From the NCBI GenBank assembly GCA_965279565.1, contig OZ257249.1, positions 868,001 to 932,000 of the forward strand: DNA of 64,000 nt, written 5' to 3'. The position numbers and the translations under genes are program-made. Below the pieces are notes generated by a model. It was not told the origin of the DNA. It was given only the letters and a program-made list of their open reading frames with translations, and did no database searches. Shown here piece by piece: positions 37,583 through 46,338 of the stretch (position 1 is the stretch's first letter; every line of letters begins with the position of its first letter). This DNA comes from Tagaea sp965279565 (GTDB lineage Bacteria > Pseudomonadota > Alphaproteobacteria > CACIAM-22H2).

Positions 37583-38251
37583 ATGCCCGACATCGTGATC
37601 TATCTCGGCAACAAGGCATACTCGTCGTGGTCGCTGCGCGGCTGGCTGGCCTGCAAGCTGACGGGCCTGCCCTTCCGCGAGGAAGTGCACCCGATGGACA
37701 CGCCGGAATGGAAGGCATGGATCGCGGCGCGCAGCCCGACGGGCAAGGTCCCGTATGTCACGGTCGACGGCGCCCCGCTGTGGGAATCGCTGGCCATCGG
37801 CGAGCATCTTTCCGAGCTCAACCCGACCGCCTTCTGGCCGGCCGACAAGGCGGCGCGCGCGCACGCGCGCTCGATCGCGGCGGAGATGCATGGCGGCTTC
37901 GTCGAGCTGCGCAAGGCGATGTGGATGGCCGTGCGCAACCGTTTTCCCGGCAAGGGCCGCACGCCGGGCGCGCTCGCCGACATCGCGCGCATCGAGGCGC
38001 TGTGGGCCGAGGCGCGCAAGCGATACGGCGCCGGTGGCCCCTTCCTTTTCGGAAAGGCGTTCGGCTTCGCCGACGCCATGTATGCACCGGTCGTCGCCCG
38101 GTTCCGGACGTGGGAACCCGAACTCTCGTCCGCAACGAAGACCTATGTCGACGCGGTGTGGGGCCATCCGTTCATGGCCGAATGGATCGAGGCGGCGCAA
38201 GCCGAGCCGTGGAAGATCGCCAAGTACGAGAACCCGGACCCCGTCGCGTGA
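37583..38251 (+). CDS. Glutathione S-transferase family protein
   Basis: 222 residues, thioredoxin-fold N-terminal domain with the likely catalytic Ser/Tyr in YLGNKAYSSWSLRGWLACK and the glutathione-binding GKVPYVTVDGAPLWESLAI, then an all-helical C-terminal domain (ARAHARSIAAEMHGGFVELR, FGFADAMYAPVVARF). The class is close to bacterial zeta/maleylacetoacetate-like GSTs. Its stop overlaps the GTG start of the next gene (GTGA), so the two are coupled. Confidence 0.93.
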   Translation: MPDIVIYLGNKAYSSWSLRGWLACKLTGLPFREEVHPMDTPEWKAWIAARSPTGKVPYVTVDGAPLWESLAIGEHLSELNPTAFWPADKAARAHARSIAAEMHGGFVELRKAMWMAVRNRFPGKGRTPGALADIARIEALWAEARKRYGAGGPFLFGKAFGFADAMYAPVVARFRTWEPELSSATKTYVDAVWGHPFMAEWIEAAQAEPWKIAKYENPDPVA

Positions 38252-38982
38252 TCTCGCCCCCGCAAGCCCCCACGCTCCGCCGCGAGAACTCGGTCCTCGA
38301 GTTCGACCTGCCGGCCGACGGCGTGCGGGTGCGCGTCCGGCCGCTGCGCCGCACGACCCGGTTCGCGGTCGGCCTCGCCTCGATCGCCGGGCTTCTGGCC
38401 GCGGGACTTTGGGCCGCGGCGGGCACGCTTGCGGCACCGGGCCTGCTAGCCTCGCTGGTCCTGGGTTCGGTCGGCGGGCTGGTCTGGTGCGCGACGCGCG
38501 GATTGACGGCCTATGTCGCGTTCGACCGCCACGGCATCCACGACGCGGCCGGCGGCTGCAAGCCGCTGGCGTGGTCGCAGATCGACCGGCTGGAAGCCGG
38601 ACCGTCCGGGCGCGGACCCGGTCTGGCGCTCCATGCCCGTCTGGTGCAGCCGACGGCGCATGCCGGCCTGTCGCTGCCGGGCACGGCAGAAGCGGGTCTT
38701 CCCGTTCCTTTCGAGTATCTGGTCGTCCAGCTCCACCGGCGAGGTGCACCGATCCGCGAACCCGATCCGGCCTTCGATCCGTTCGACTGCGACGTGCGCT
38801 GGCTGCCGGCAGCACGGGCGGCCGCCCTGCTCGTCGGCCGGCTGGGTGCGCGCGCTAGCCCGCATGCCGGCCAGCAGCTCGACATCGCCGAGACGCGCGG
38901 CGACCAGCCAGCGGTCGGTCACTGGTGTCTGGTGCTTGCCGCCCTGCGCACGCGGGCCGGGCCGGCGGAAATCGAAGACTGA
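38248..38982 (+). CDS. Unknown membrane protein with two N-terminal spans
   Basis: 244 residues from a GTG at 38248 that overlaps the GST stop. Two hydrophobic spans (residues ~34-55 VGLASIAGLLAAGLWAAAG and ~58-78) lead to a PH-like, beta-rich cytoplasmic region (LTAYVAFDRHGIHDAAGGCK, LAWSQIDRLEAGPSGRG, FEYLVVQLHRRGAP). I do not recognise it beyond that general bacterial-PH-like look. It ends 13 bases before the convergent TAXI gene stop. Confidence 0.65.
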   Translation: MISPPQAPTLRRENSVLEFDLPADGVRVRVRPLRRTTRFAVGLASIAGLLAAGLWAAAGTLAAPGLLASLVLGSVGGLVWCATRGLTAYVAFDRHGIHDAAGGCKPLAWSQIDRLEAGPSGRGPGLALHARLVQPTAHAGLSLPGTAEAGLPVPFEYLVVQLHRRGAPIREPDPAFDPFDCDVRWLPAARAAALLVGRLGARASPHAGQQLDIAETRGDQPAVGHWCLVLAALRTRAGPAEIED

Positions 38983-38995
38983 CCGGCGGCAGCGC

Positions 38996-40009
38996 TCAGC
39001 GCAGCAGGCCGCTTTCCGTGTAATAGAGGGCGGCCCCGGGATGAAGCTGGAAACCCAGACCGTCGACCGCGGATTCCGGCCGCAGGAACCGGCCGAAGCC
39101 GGCATTGGCATCGAGCGTGCGCCGGTTGTTCGGATGCCACAGCGCCCGCGTCAGCCCGTGCACCACCTGCTCGTCCGCCGCCGCGCCGACGATCCAGACG
39201 ATCCCGATCGACAGCGACGAGACTTCGCCCACGCCGCGATACGTGCCGGCCGGGATGACGGATTCGACAAGGAAGGGCTGCGTGGCGCGCAGCCGTGCGG
39301 CCTGGCCGTTGAGCGGCAGGATCGAGATCTCGAACTGCTCGGCAAGGTCGGCAATGAACTGCGAGGGCACGCCCGCAGTCAGGAAGAACGCGTCGAGCTT
39401 GTTCTCGGCCATCGCCTCGACCGCCTGGGCGGCAGTCACGTACTGGGAACGCACCTCGCGTTCGCCCAGCCCCGCCGCCTGCAGGACCGCGCGCGCCGCG
39501 ATCGCCGTGCCCGATTCCCGTTCGCCCATCGCGACCGACTTGCCGCGCAGGCCCTTCACGTCGGCGATCCCGGCGGCCCGGCGGACGACCAGATGCAGCG
39601 TCTCGGGGTAGAGGTTGGCGATCGCACGCAGGTTACGGACCGCGTCGCGGCGAATCCACGGGCCGGACCCGTGGAATGCCCAATAGGCCAGATCGGCCTG
39701 GCAGAGAGCGGAATCGATGCGGCCGTTGGCGACGAGATCGATATTGGCGAGCGAGCCGGCGGTCGTCTGGTTGACCACGATCAGGCCCGGCACGCCGCAC
39801 GGGCCGCCGCGCGCGCAGTCGCGCGAGCCGGGGGGCGAGCTGACGGCCTGCCCGATCAGCGTGGCGACCTGGAACATGCTCGATTCGGTGGGGCCGGAGG
39901 CGATCCGGAAGAAATTGGCGTCCTGGGCGGCCGCAGGGCGCACCGATCCTGCCAGCACCGCAGCGCTTCCCAAACCGGCCAGCACCTGTCGTCGACCAAG
40001 TCGCGCCAT
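38996..40009 (-). CDS. TAXI-family TRAP transporter solute-binding protein
   Basis: 337 residues with a twin-arginine-like export signal (RLGRRQVLAGLGSAAVLAG). Family features: FRIASGPTESSMFQVATLIG near residue 34, VNQTTAGSLANIDLVANG, FQADLAYWA-type segment CQADLAYWAFHGSG, and SVAMGERESGTAIAARAVLQ. TAXI proteins deliver C4-dicarboxylates, glutamate or similar acids to a TRAP permease. It lies 94 bases downstream of dctM in the same direction, although that permease set already has a DctP-type binding protein. Confidence 0.9.
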   Translation of the reverse strand: MARLGRRQVLAGLGSAAVLAGSVRPAAAQDANFFRIASGPTESSMFQVATLIGQAVSSPPGSRDCARGGPCGVPGLIVVNQTTAGSLANIDLVANGRIDSALCQADLAYWAFHGSGPWIRRDAVRNLRAIANLYPETLHLVVRRAAGIADVKGLRGKSVAMGERESGTAIAARAVLQAAGLGEREVRSQYVTAAQAVEAMAENKLDAFFLTAGVPSQFIADLAEQFEISILPLNGQAARLRATQPFLVESVIPAGTYRGVGEVSSLSIGIVWIVGAAADEQVVHGLTRALWHPNNRRTLDANAGFGRFLRPESAVDGLGFQLHPGAALYYTESGLLR

Positions 40010-40103
40010 TGCGCACGCCTAAAACGGAGGGCATCCCGGTTCTAACGCGGGAAACCCGGCGCGTCATCCGCCGAATCGGCATAGCGGCTGCCCGGCAGGC
40101 GCG

Positions 40104-41402
40104 TCACATCATGTTTCGGGGCAGCCAGAGCGCCAGATCGGGCATGAAGAACAGCAGGGCCACCATCACGCACATCAGCACGAAGAACGGGAACGCGACC
40201 CAGCCGATATAGGTGATCTGGTGCCCGGTCATCCCCTGCAGGACGAACAGGTTGAACCCCACCGGCGGGGTGATCTGGGCCATTTCCACGACAATGACGA
40301 TGAAGATCCCGAACCAGACGAGATCGAAGCCGGCCCGCTCGATCGTCGGCATGACGACGGCCATCGTCAGGACGACCATCGAGATGCCGTCGAGGAAGCA
40401 GCCGAGGATCGCATAGAAGACCGTCAGGATGACGATCAGCATGCCCGGCCCGAGGTTCAAGGCATCGATCCACTCCGCCAGCGCCCGCGGCAGGCCGGTG
40501 AAGCCCATCGCCAGCGTCAGGAACGACGCGCCGGCGAGGATGAACGCGATCATGCAGGAAAGCCGGGTGGCACCCATCAGGCTCTCGCGGAACACGGTCC
40601 AGTTCATGTCGCCCTGCACCGTCGCCACGATAAGCGCACCCGCCACACCGACCGCGGCCGCTTCCGTCGCCGTCGCCAGACCCGCGTAGATCGAGCCGAG
40701 AACGATGACGATGAGGCTCACCGACGGAAGCAGGAAGCGTGCGGCGTAGACCTTCTGGAGGAACGTCATGCGCATATCCGCCGGCGGGATCTTGTCCGAA
40801 TTGAACAGCGACCACACAACGACCCACGCCATGAACAGGCCGGCCAGACCCAGCCCCGGAATCACGCCCGCGATGAAGAGCTGCGCGATCGACACATTCG
40901 TCTGCACGCCATAGACGATCATGATCAGCGACGGCGGGATGAGCAGCCCGAGCGTGCCGGAACCGGCGAGCGTGCCCACGATCATGCTTTCGGGATAGTT
41001 GCGCTTGCGCAGCTCCGGGATCGACATCTTGCCGATCGTGGCGCAGGTCGCCGCCGACGAACCGGAGATCGCCGCGAAGATCGTGCAGCCGATCACGTTG
41101 GTGTGCAGCAATCTGCCCGGAAGGGCCTGCATCCAGGGGGCAAGCCCGCGGAACATGTCCTGCGACAGTCGGGTGCGGAACAGGATCTCGCCCATCCAGA
41201 TGAACATGGGCAGGGCCGTCAGCGTCCAGGACGACGCGGTTCCCCAGATCGTCGTCACCATCGCCGTGCCGACCGGACGGGCCGTGAACAGTTCCATCGC
41301 CAGCCAGCCCGTGCCGAGCAGCGCAAGGCCGATCCACACGCCGGACCCGAGGATCACGAACATCAGGACGATGAGAAGGCCGGCAATCTCGATACTGGGC
41401 AT
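40104..41402 (-). CDS. TRAP transporter large permease (DctM family)
   Basis: 432 residues, about 12 hydrophobic spans. Recognisable blocks: ALPMFIWMGEILFRTRLSQD, GCTIFAAISGSSAATCATIG (substrate/Na+ site region), GTLAGSGTLGLLIPPSLIMI and the repeat-2 equivalent AQITPPVGFNLFVLQGMTG. It is the ion-coupled channel subunit that works with DctQ, encoded 15 bases upstream. Its substrate is set by the binding proteins. Confidence 0.96.
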   Translation of the reverse strand: MPSIEIAGLLIVLMFVILGSGVWIGLALLGTGWLAMELFTARPVGTAMVTTIWGTASSWTLTALPMFIWMGEILFRTRLSQDMFRGLAPWMQALPGRLLHTNVIGCTIFAAISGSSAATCATIGKMSIPELRKRNYPESMIVGTLAGSGTLGLLIPPSLIMIVYGVQTNVSIAQLFIAGVIPGLGLAGLFMAWVVVWSLFNSDKIPPADMRMTFLQKVYAARFLLPSVSLIVIVLGSIYAGLATATEAAAVGVAGALIVATVQGDMNWTVFRESLMGATRLSCMIAFILAGASFLTLAMGFTGLPRALAEWIDALNLGPGMLIVILTVFYAILGCFLDGISMVVLTMAVVMPTIERAGFDLVWFGIFIVIVVEMAQITPPVGFNLFVLQGMTGHQITYIGWVAFPFFVLMCVMVALLFFMPDLALWLPRNMM

Positions 41403-41417
41403 CCGTGGTTCCCGCCG

Positions 41418-41933
41418 CTATTCGGTGTGCTGGAGTTCGGCGGAAAGATCGCTCTCGGCCGGATCGCGCCCCTGGATCACCTGCACAAGTTCGTCGACGA
41501 AGGCGACGAAAAGCACGGTCATTCCGAGCGCCATCGCCGACTGCGGAATCCACAGCGGCGAAGCGTCCATCGCGTCGGAGCGCGATTCGAATTCCCACGA
41601 CCAGTAGACCATGTCCCACGCGTACCAGGCGAAGAAGCCCGACAGCAGGATCGCGACGCCGAGGCACCAGTACTCGATCCAGCGGCGCGCGGGGCCCTTG
41701 AAGCGCTGGATGATCAGCGTGACGCGGATGTGCTCGCCGCGCTTCAGCGTGCTGGCAAGCGCGAAGAAGGAGGACGCCGCCATCGCATAGCCCGCATAGG
41801 CGTCGGTCCCGCGGACATAGATGTCGCTCACGCCGCCGAGGATCTGCAGAAGGGTAACCAGCAGGATCGCAAGCATGCCGAGACCGGCCATCCAGCCGCT
41901 TGCCTCGTAGAGCCCGTCTAGAAATCGTCGCAT
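41418..41933 (-). CDS. TRAP transporter small permease (DctQ family)
   Basis: 171 residues with four spans (WMAGLGMLAILLVTLLQI; YAGYAMAASSFFALASTL; IEYWCLGVAILLSGFFAWYA; SAMALGMTVLFVAFVDELVQ). The pattern with RGEHIRVTLIIQRF between spans 2 and 3 is typical of DctQ. It scaffolds DctM. It is 95 bases from dctP upstream and probably in the same operon. Confidence 0.93.
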   Translation of the reverse strand: MRRFLDGLYEASGWMAGLGMLAILLVTLLQILGGVSDIYVRGTDAYAGYAMAASSFFALASTLKRGEHIRVTLIIQRFKGPARRWIEYWCLGVAILLSGFFAWYAWDMVYWSWEFESRSDAMDASPLWIPQSAMALGMTVLFVAFVDELVQVIQGRDPAESDLSAELQHTE

Positions 41934-42028
41934 CGATCCGCCGGTCCGGAGAAGAGAAGAGATGGCCGGACCTGAACAGGCCCGGCCATCCCTATACGCC
42001 CTATATCAAGCAAACATCGCGCCGCTTA

Positions 42029-43030
42029 TCAGGCGCTCGCCTTGTAGGCTGCGACCAGCGCCTGGCCGTCGGCACCCGCACGGCCCAGCCAATCCTTCGT
42101 CAGTTCCTCGCCCCAGCGCTGGAACCCGGCCTTCAGCGCCGGCGATGGCGCCTCCACCGTCATGCCGTTCTTGCGCAGTTCGCCGAGGAAATGGTTCGAC
42201 AGGCGCTCGGACTCGGCCCAGCCGCGCGCTTCGGCGACACCCGCCGCCTTCGTCACGGCGGCCTTGGTCGCGTCGTCGAGAGCCGCCCAGGCGCGCTGGT
42301 TGGCCATGATCAGGTTCTTCGGCAGCCAGGCCTGCACGTCGTAGAAATACTTGATGTGCTCCCAGACCTTCGAATCGTAGCCCGTGGCGCCCGACGTGAT
42401 CATCGAGTTCACGCGGCCGGCGGCGAGCGCCTGCACGAGTTCGGCGGCCTGGATCGTCGTGACGCGCATGCCGGCGAGTTCGGCGAAGCGGCCGGCCGAC
42501 GCGCCGTAGGAGCGGAACGACAGGCCCTTGAGGTCGTCGGGAACCGCGAGCGGCTTGGGGCTGTAGAAGCCCTGCGGCGGCCACGGCACCTGGAAGAGCT
42601 GGCGCAGGCCGCGGCTCTGCAGGCGCTTCTCGATCAGCGGCTTCTGGACGTTCGCGAGCTTGCGCGCGTCGGCATAGGACGTGGCGAGGAACGGCACGTT
42701 GTCGGCGCCGAAGATCGGATCTTCGTTCTCGAGGACGACCATCAGCAGTTCGCCGACCTGCGCCTGGTTCGTCTGCACCGCGCGCATGATCTCGGGCACC
42801 TTGAACAGCGAAGCACCCGGATGGACGGTGATCTCGAGCTTGCCGCCCGAGGCATCCTTCACGTCCTTCGCGAACTGGATCAGGTTGACCGAGTGGAAGT
42901 TCGTCGCCGCGTAGCCGGACGGCAGGTCCCATTTCCACTTCGCCTGGGCGGCGGCCGGACGGACGATCGTGGCCGCGGCGAGGCCGGCGGCGACGCCGCC
43001 CGCGAACTGGCGGCGGGAGAGCTTCTTCAT
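42029..43030 (-). CDS. TRAP transporter substrate-binding protein (DctP family)
   Basis: 333 residues from the ATG at 43030. A Tat signal (KKLSRRQFAGGVAAGLAAAT) precedes the mature DctP fold: KWDLPSGYAATNFHSVNLIQ, GGKLEITVHPGASLFK, AVQTNQAQVGELLM, VPDDLKGLSFRSYG with the conserved Arg that binds the substrate carboxylate, and QAAELVQALAAGRVNSMI. The ligand is probably an organic acid. It opens the TRAP operon and follows the CoA-transferase gene by 116 bases in the same direction. Confidence 0.95.
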   Translation of the reverse strand: MKKLSRRQFAGGVAAGLAAATIVRPAAAQAKWKWDLPSGYAATNFHSVNLIQFAKDVKDASGGKLEITVHPGASLFKVPEIMRAVQTNQAQVGELLMVVLENEDPIFGADNVPFLATSYADARKLANVQKPLIEKRLQSRGLRQLFQVPWPPQGFYSPKPLAVPDDLKGLSFRSYGASAGRFAELAGMRVTTIQAAELVQALAAGRVNSMITSGATGYDSKVWEHIKYFYDVQAWLPKNLIMANQRAWAALDDATKAAVTKAAGVAEARGWAESERLSNHFLGELRKNGMTVEAPSPALKAGFQRWGEELTKDWLGRAGADGQALVAAYKASA

Positions 43031-43146
43031 GATTCGTGTCCCCTGTCGGAAGGATGGATTTCGTTGGCACCCGGAATGTTCCGGGATTGGGGACAAAGGT
43101 TAGGCCGTCCGTCGCGGAAGCGTCAAGAAATGAGCCGTTCCGGGCC

Positions 43147-44352
43147 TTATTCCGCCGCCTTCGCGGGGCGATTCTCGACCAGCGTGCCCGCCGCGAACAG
43201 CCGTTCGACGTCCGCCGGCCCGTAGCCGAGCTCGGCCAGCAGTTCCCGGCTGTGGGCCCCGACCGCGGGTGCATCGCGCCGGACCGGCAGGCGCTCGCCG
43301 TCGAAGCTCATCGGCAGGGCCGGGATGCGCACGCGCCGCCCGTCGGGGCTGGCGACGTCGACCAGCCCGTTGCTGGCGTTGAGGTGCGGGTCGTCGAGCA
43401 GCTCGACCGGCCGCACGATCGGCGCGAAGGGAATTCCGAGCTTCTCGCACTTGGCCACCAGTTCGGCCTTCGTGAAGCCGCCGAGGACCGCGGCGACAGC
43501 GGGTACGAGCGTTTCGCGCGCCGCACAGCGCTGGGGATTGGTCGCGAGCTTCGGGTCCGTCTTCAGCGCCGACAGCCCGAACATGTCGCAGAACGGACCC
43601 CACTGCGTGTCGCTGACGACGGCGACGAAGAGCTGTTCCTTGTCGGCCGTGTCGAACACGTCGTAGATGCCCCAGGCACCCCGGCGCACCGGCATCGGCG
43701 GCGGCGCTTCGCCGGTCATGCCGTACTGCGCGATGTGCTGCGCGGAAAGGAACGCGCAGTTCTCGTAGAGCGAGGACTTCACGTAGCGGCCGCGGCCCGT
43801 GCGGTGGCGCTCCTCGAGGGCGGCGAGGATCGCGATGACCGCGAACATGCCGCCCATGATGTCGTTGACCGATGTGCCGGCGCGCAGCGGCCTTCCGGCC
43901 GGGCCGGTCATGTAGGCAAGCCCGCCCATCATCTGGACGACCTCGTCGAGCGCCGTGCGGTGCTCGTACGGGCCTTCGAGGAATCCCTTGAGCGAGCAGT
44001 AGACGATCCGCGGATCGAGGCGGCTCACATCTTCATAGCCGAGGCCGAGCTTGTCCATCGCACCGGGGCGGAAATTCTCGGTGACGATGTCGGCGGTCGC
44101 GATCAGCTTGCGCGCGATCTCGATGCCTTCCGGGTTCTTCATGTCGAGCGCGAAGGACCGCTTGTTGCGGTTGAACGCGACGAAGAAGCCGGAACCGGAC
44201 GAGGTGAGGCGCCGCGTATTGTCACCGGCGGGAACCGGTTCGACCTTGATCACGTCCGCACCGAGATCGCCGAGGATGAGACCGCAGCTCGGTCCCATCA
44301 CCATGTGGACGAATTCGACGACGCGGAGTCCCGCGAGCGGAAGATCGCCCAT
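43147..44352 (-). CDS. CaiB/BaiF-family CoA-transferase
   Basis: 401 residues of class III CoA-transferases. The N-terminus LPLAGLRVVEFVHMVMGPSCG, then GADVIKVEP, NKRSFALDMKNPEG, VTENFRPGAMDKLGLGYEDV and RTALDEVVQMMGGLAYMTGP. The catalytic Asp is in RTALDEVVQ. It moves CoA from a donor such as succinyl-CoA to an organic acid. The ATG shares one base with the stop of the HMG-CoA-lyase-like gene (TGATG), so the two act together: acid activation followed by C-C cleavage. Confidence 0.94.
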   Translation of the reverse strand: MGDLPLAGLRVVEFVHMVMGPSCGLILGDLGADVIKVEPVPAGDNTRRLTSSGSGFFVAFNRNKRSFALDMKNPEGIEIARKLIATADIVTENFRPGAMDKLGLGYEDVSRLDPRIVYCSLKGFLEGPYEHRTALDEVVQMMGGLAYMTGPAGRPLRAGTSVNDIMGGMFAVIAILAALEERHRTGRGRYVKSSLYENCAFLSAQHIAQYGMTGEAPPPMPVRRGAWGIYDVFDTADKEQLFVAVVSDTQWGPFCDMFGLSALKTDPKLATNPQRCAARETLVPAVAAVLGGFTKAELVAKCEKLGIPFAPIVRPVELLDDPHLNASNGLVDVASPDGRRVRIPALPMSFDGERLPVRRDAPAVGAHSRELLAELGYGPADVERLFAAGTLVENRPAKAAE

Positions 44353-45287
44353 CAGGCGGCCTCCGCGCGCACGAAGCCCTTCGGCACGCCCGCCTTCGCG
44401 AGATGGCCGTAGAAATCGGCACCGGGCAGCGCGACTTCGAGGATCTTGCGCGCATCGAGCAGCTTCGCGATGTCCACGCCCGTGCGCAGACCCATCGATT
44501 CGAGCATGAAGACAAGATCTTCGGTGATGACATTGCCCGACGCACCGGGTGCATAGGGGCAGCCGCCGAGCCCGGCCATCGAACTGTCGAGCGAGCGCAC
44601 GCCCGCCTCGATCGCGGCCACACAGTTGGCAAGCCCCAGTCCGCGGGTGTTGTGGAAGTGCGCCGCCTCCAGCCTGCCGCCGATCTCGGCGCGCACGGCC
44701 GAAAGCAGGCGGCGCACCTGGGCGGGATTGGCGTACCCGACCGTGTCGGCGACCGAGACCGAGTCGGCATCGATCTCGACCGCGCGCGCGGCGATCCGCA
44801 GCACGTCGGCCTCCGGAACTTCGCCCTGCAGCGTGCAGCCGAAAGCGGTCGAAATGCCGGCCGTGATCTGGAAGCGCCGGTCCGCCGGCATCGAATTGCG
44901 CAGCGCCACGATCCGCGCGAGTTCGTCGAGCTGCTCGTCGACCGACTTGCGCACGTTCGAGCGCGAGTGCGCCTCGCTCGCCGAGATCGGCAACGAGATA
45001 CGGCGCACGCCGACCTCGACCGCGCGTTCGGCCCCCTTCAGGTTCGGCACGAGTGCGACGATCGAGACGTCGGGCAGCGTCAGCGAATGGGCGGCGACCT
45101 CCGCTGCGTCCGAGAACTGCGCAATCATCTTCGGATTGACGAAGGAGCAGACCTCGATCTCCGGAATGCCGGCGGCCGCGAGTGCGGCGATCCAGGCCTT
45201 CTTCGCCTCCGTCGGCATGAAGATCTTGGTGTTCTGCAGCCCGTCGCGCGGACCGACTTCGGAAATCTGGATATCGATTGCGGACAT
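44352..45287 (-). CDS. HMG-CoA lyase family enzyme (HMGL-like)
   Basis: 311 residues, TIM-barrel metal-dependent lyase. Signatures: SEVGPRDGLQNTKIFMPTEA (metal Asp and catalytic Arg), IEVCSFVNPKMIAQFSDA, AHFHNTRGLGLANCVAAIEA (HxH metal ligands) and GLGGCPYAPGASGNVITED with the catalytic Cys. It cleaves 3-hydroxy-3-methylglutaryl-CoA or a related citramalyl-type CoA ester to acetyl-CoA plus a keto acid. Its partner CoA-transferase and the TRAP genes downstream suggest uptake and breakdown of one branched organic acid. Confidence 0.94.
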   Translation of the reverse strand: MSAIDIQISEVGPRDGLQNTKIFMPTEAKKAWIAALAAAGIPEIEVCSFVNPKMIAQFSDAAEVAAHSLTLPDVSIVALVPNLKGAERAVEVGVRRISLPISASEAHSRSNVRKSVDEQLDELARIVALRNSMPADRRFQITAGISTAFGCTLQGEVPEADVLRIAARAVEIDADSVSVADTVGYANPAQVRRLLSAVRAEIGGRLEAAHFHNTRGLGLANCVAAIEAGVRSLDSSMAGLGGCPYAPGASGNVITEDLVFMLESMGLRTGVDIAKLLDARKILEVALPGADFYGHLAKAGVPKGFVRAEAA

Positions 45288-45355
45288 GGCGCATCTCCCG
45301 GAACTGTCGTTCGGCAGGCAGAATAGGCCCGCCGCCGGCTCCGGGGAAGGTGGCT

Positions 45356-45946
45356 TCAGAGACGTTTCGTCCAGAAGACCATCGGCTTCGTGCTCGGCGC
45401 GGCTTCACCCACGTCGCGCCAGCCGAATGAGGCCGTCAGGCCCGGCGCCTTCGCGTAGCCGCGCTTCGTCCAGAACGCGTCGAGCGGCACGTAGTCCGCC
45501 GGGCGGGCCGGGTGGTTGTCGGGCCGCACGACGGCGCAGAACGTGCCGATCCTGTAGCCGAGCTCGCGGGCCCGCGTCTCGCGCGCCGCGAAGAACGCCA
45601 CGCCGATGCCGCGCCGGCGCCAAGGTGCCAGAAGGACGGACTCGCCGTAATAATAGTATTCTCGCGGATCGAGTCCGGCGGCGAGGAAAGGCGCCTGCAG
45701 CTCGGGCTCCGCACTTTCCATCGGCAGCGCCGTCGAGGCACCCACGATCTCGTTCCCGGCGCGCGCGATCACGATCGTCGAGCGTTCGAGCCCGACATAT
45801 TTCGCGAGATAGCGCCGCTCGTAATCGAGGCTGCCTTCGTAGAGATAGGGCCACTCGCGGAAGACCGTGACGCGCAGCCGGGCAAGATCCTCGACGACCG
45901 GTGCCGCCGCCGTTCCGGCGAGCGTCTCGATCGTCGCACCGGTCAT
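45356..45946 (-). CDS. GNAT-family N-acetyltransferase
   Basis: 196 residues. The acetyl-CoA loop is SVLLAPWRRRGIGVAFFAAR (R-R-G-I-G), with TIVIARAGNEIVGASTALPM before it. Near-N-terminal VFREWPYLYEGSLDYERRYL resembles a group of putative acetyltransferases with aromatic-rich pockets. The acceptor is unknown. It is last in a chain of ATGA-overlapped genes (rfbF, NTF2-like, GNAT), so a sugar-linked amine is one possible substrate, by context only. Confidence 0.85.
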   Translation of the reverse strand: MTGATIETLAGTAAAPVVEDLARLRVTVFREWPYLYEGSLDYERRYLAKYVGLERSTIVIARAGNEIVGASTALPMESAEPELQAPFLAAGLDPREYYYYGESVLLAPWRRRGIGVAFFAARETRARELGYRIGTFCAVVRPDNHPARPADYVPLDAFWTKRGYAKAPGLTASFGWRDVGEAAPSTKPMVFWTKRL

Positions 45947-46338
45947 CGCACCTGCGCTGCCCAGTCCGCGACGTTGTAGTGGTTCGCCACACGCCCGATC
46001 TTGCCCTCGCGCATGTCGAAGAACGCGCCGACGCGCAGCGTATAGGCCTGGCCGCGGGCCGGCGGATGCGGCGGATCGGTCGCGAGATAGGTGCCGTCCA
46101 GATCGAACTCGGCCGCCGCATGCTTGCCCGCCGGATCGACCATCACGACGAGATCGCGCACCTGCTCGCGGTAGCAGCGGTCCATGTGGTCGAGGAACTT
46201 GCGGAACGTCGCCCGTCCGACCTGCCGGCCGCCCTGGCAGACATCGTGCGCCACGTCCTCGGCCAGCAGCGCGCACATACCGTCCCAGTCGCGCGCGTTG
46301 AACGCCGCATAGTATTTCCGGATCGTCGCCTCGATCAT
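45943..46338 (-). CDS. SnoaL/NTF2-like fold protein
   Basis: 131 residues with the NTF2-like pattern: MIEATIRKYYAAFNARDWDG start, ALLAEDVAHDVCQGGRQVGR, FLDHMDRCYREQVRDLVVMV and a terminal strand GKIGRVANHYN. Such folds serve as isomerases, cyclases or binding proteins. It overlaps rfbF upstream and GNAT downstream by four bases each, so all three are translated as a unit. Its function is unassigned. Confidence 0.85.
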   Translation of the reverse strand: MIEATIRKYYAAFNARDWDGMCALLAEDVAHDVCQGGRQVGRATFRKFLDHMDRCYREQVRDLVVMVDPAGKHAAAEFDLDGTYLATDPPHPPARGQAYTLRVGAFFDMREGKIGRVANHYNVADWAAQVR

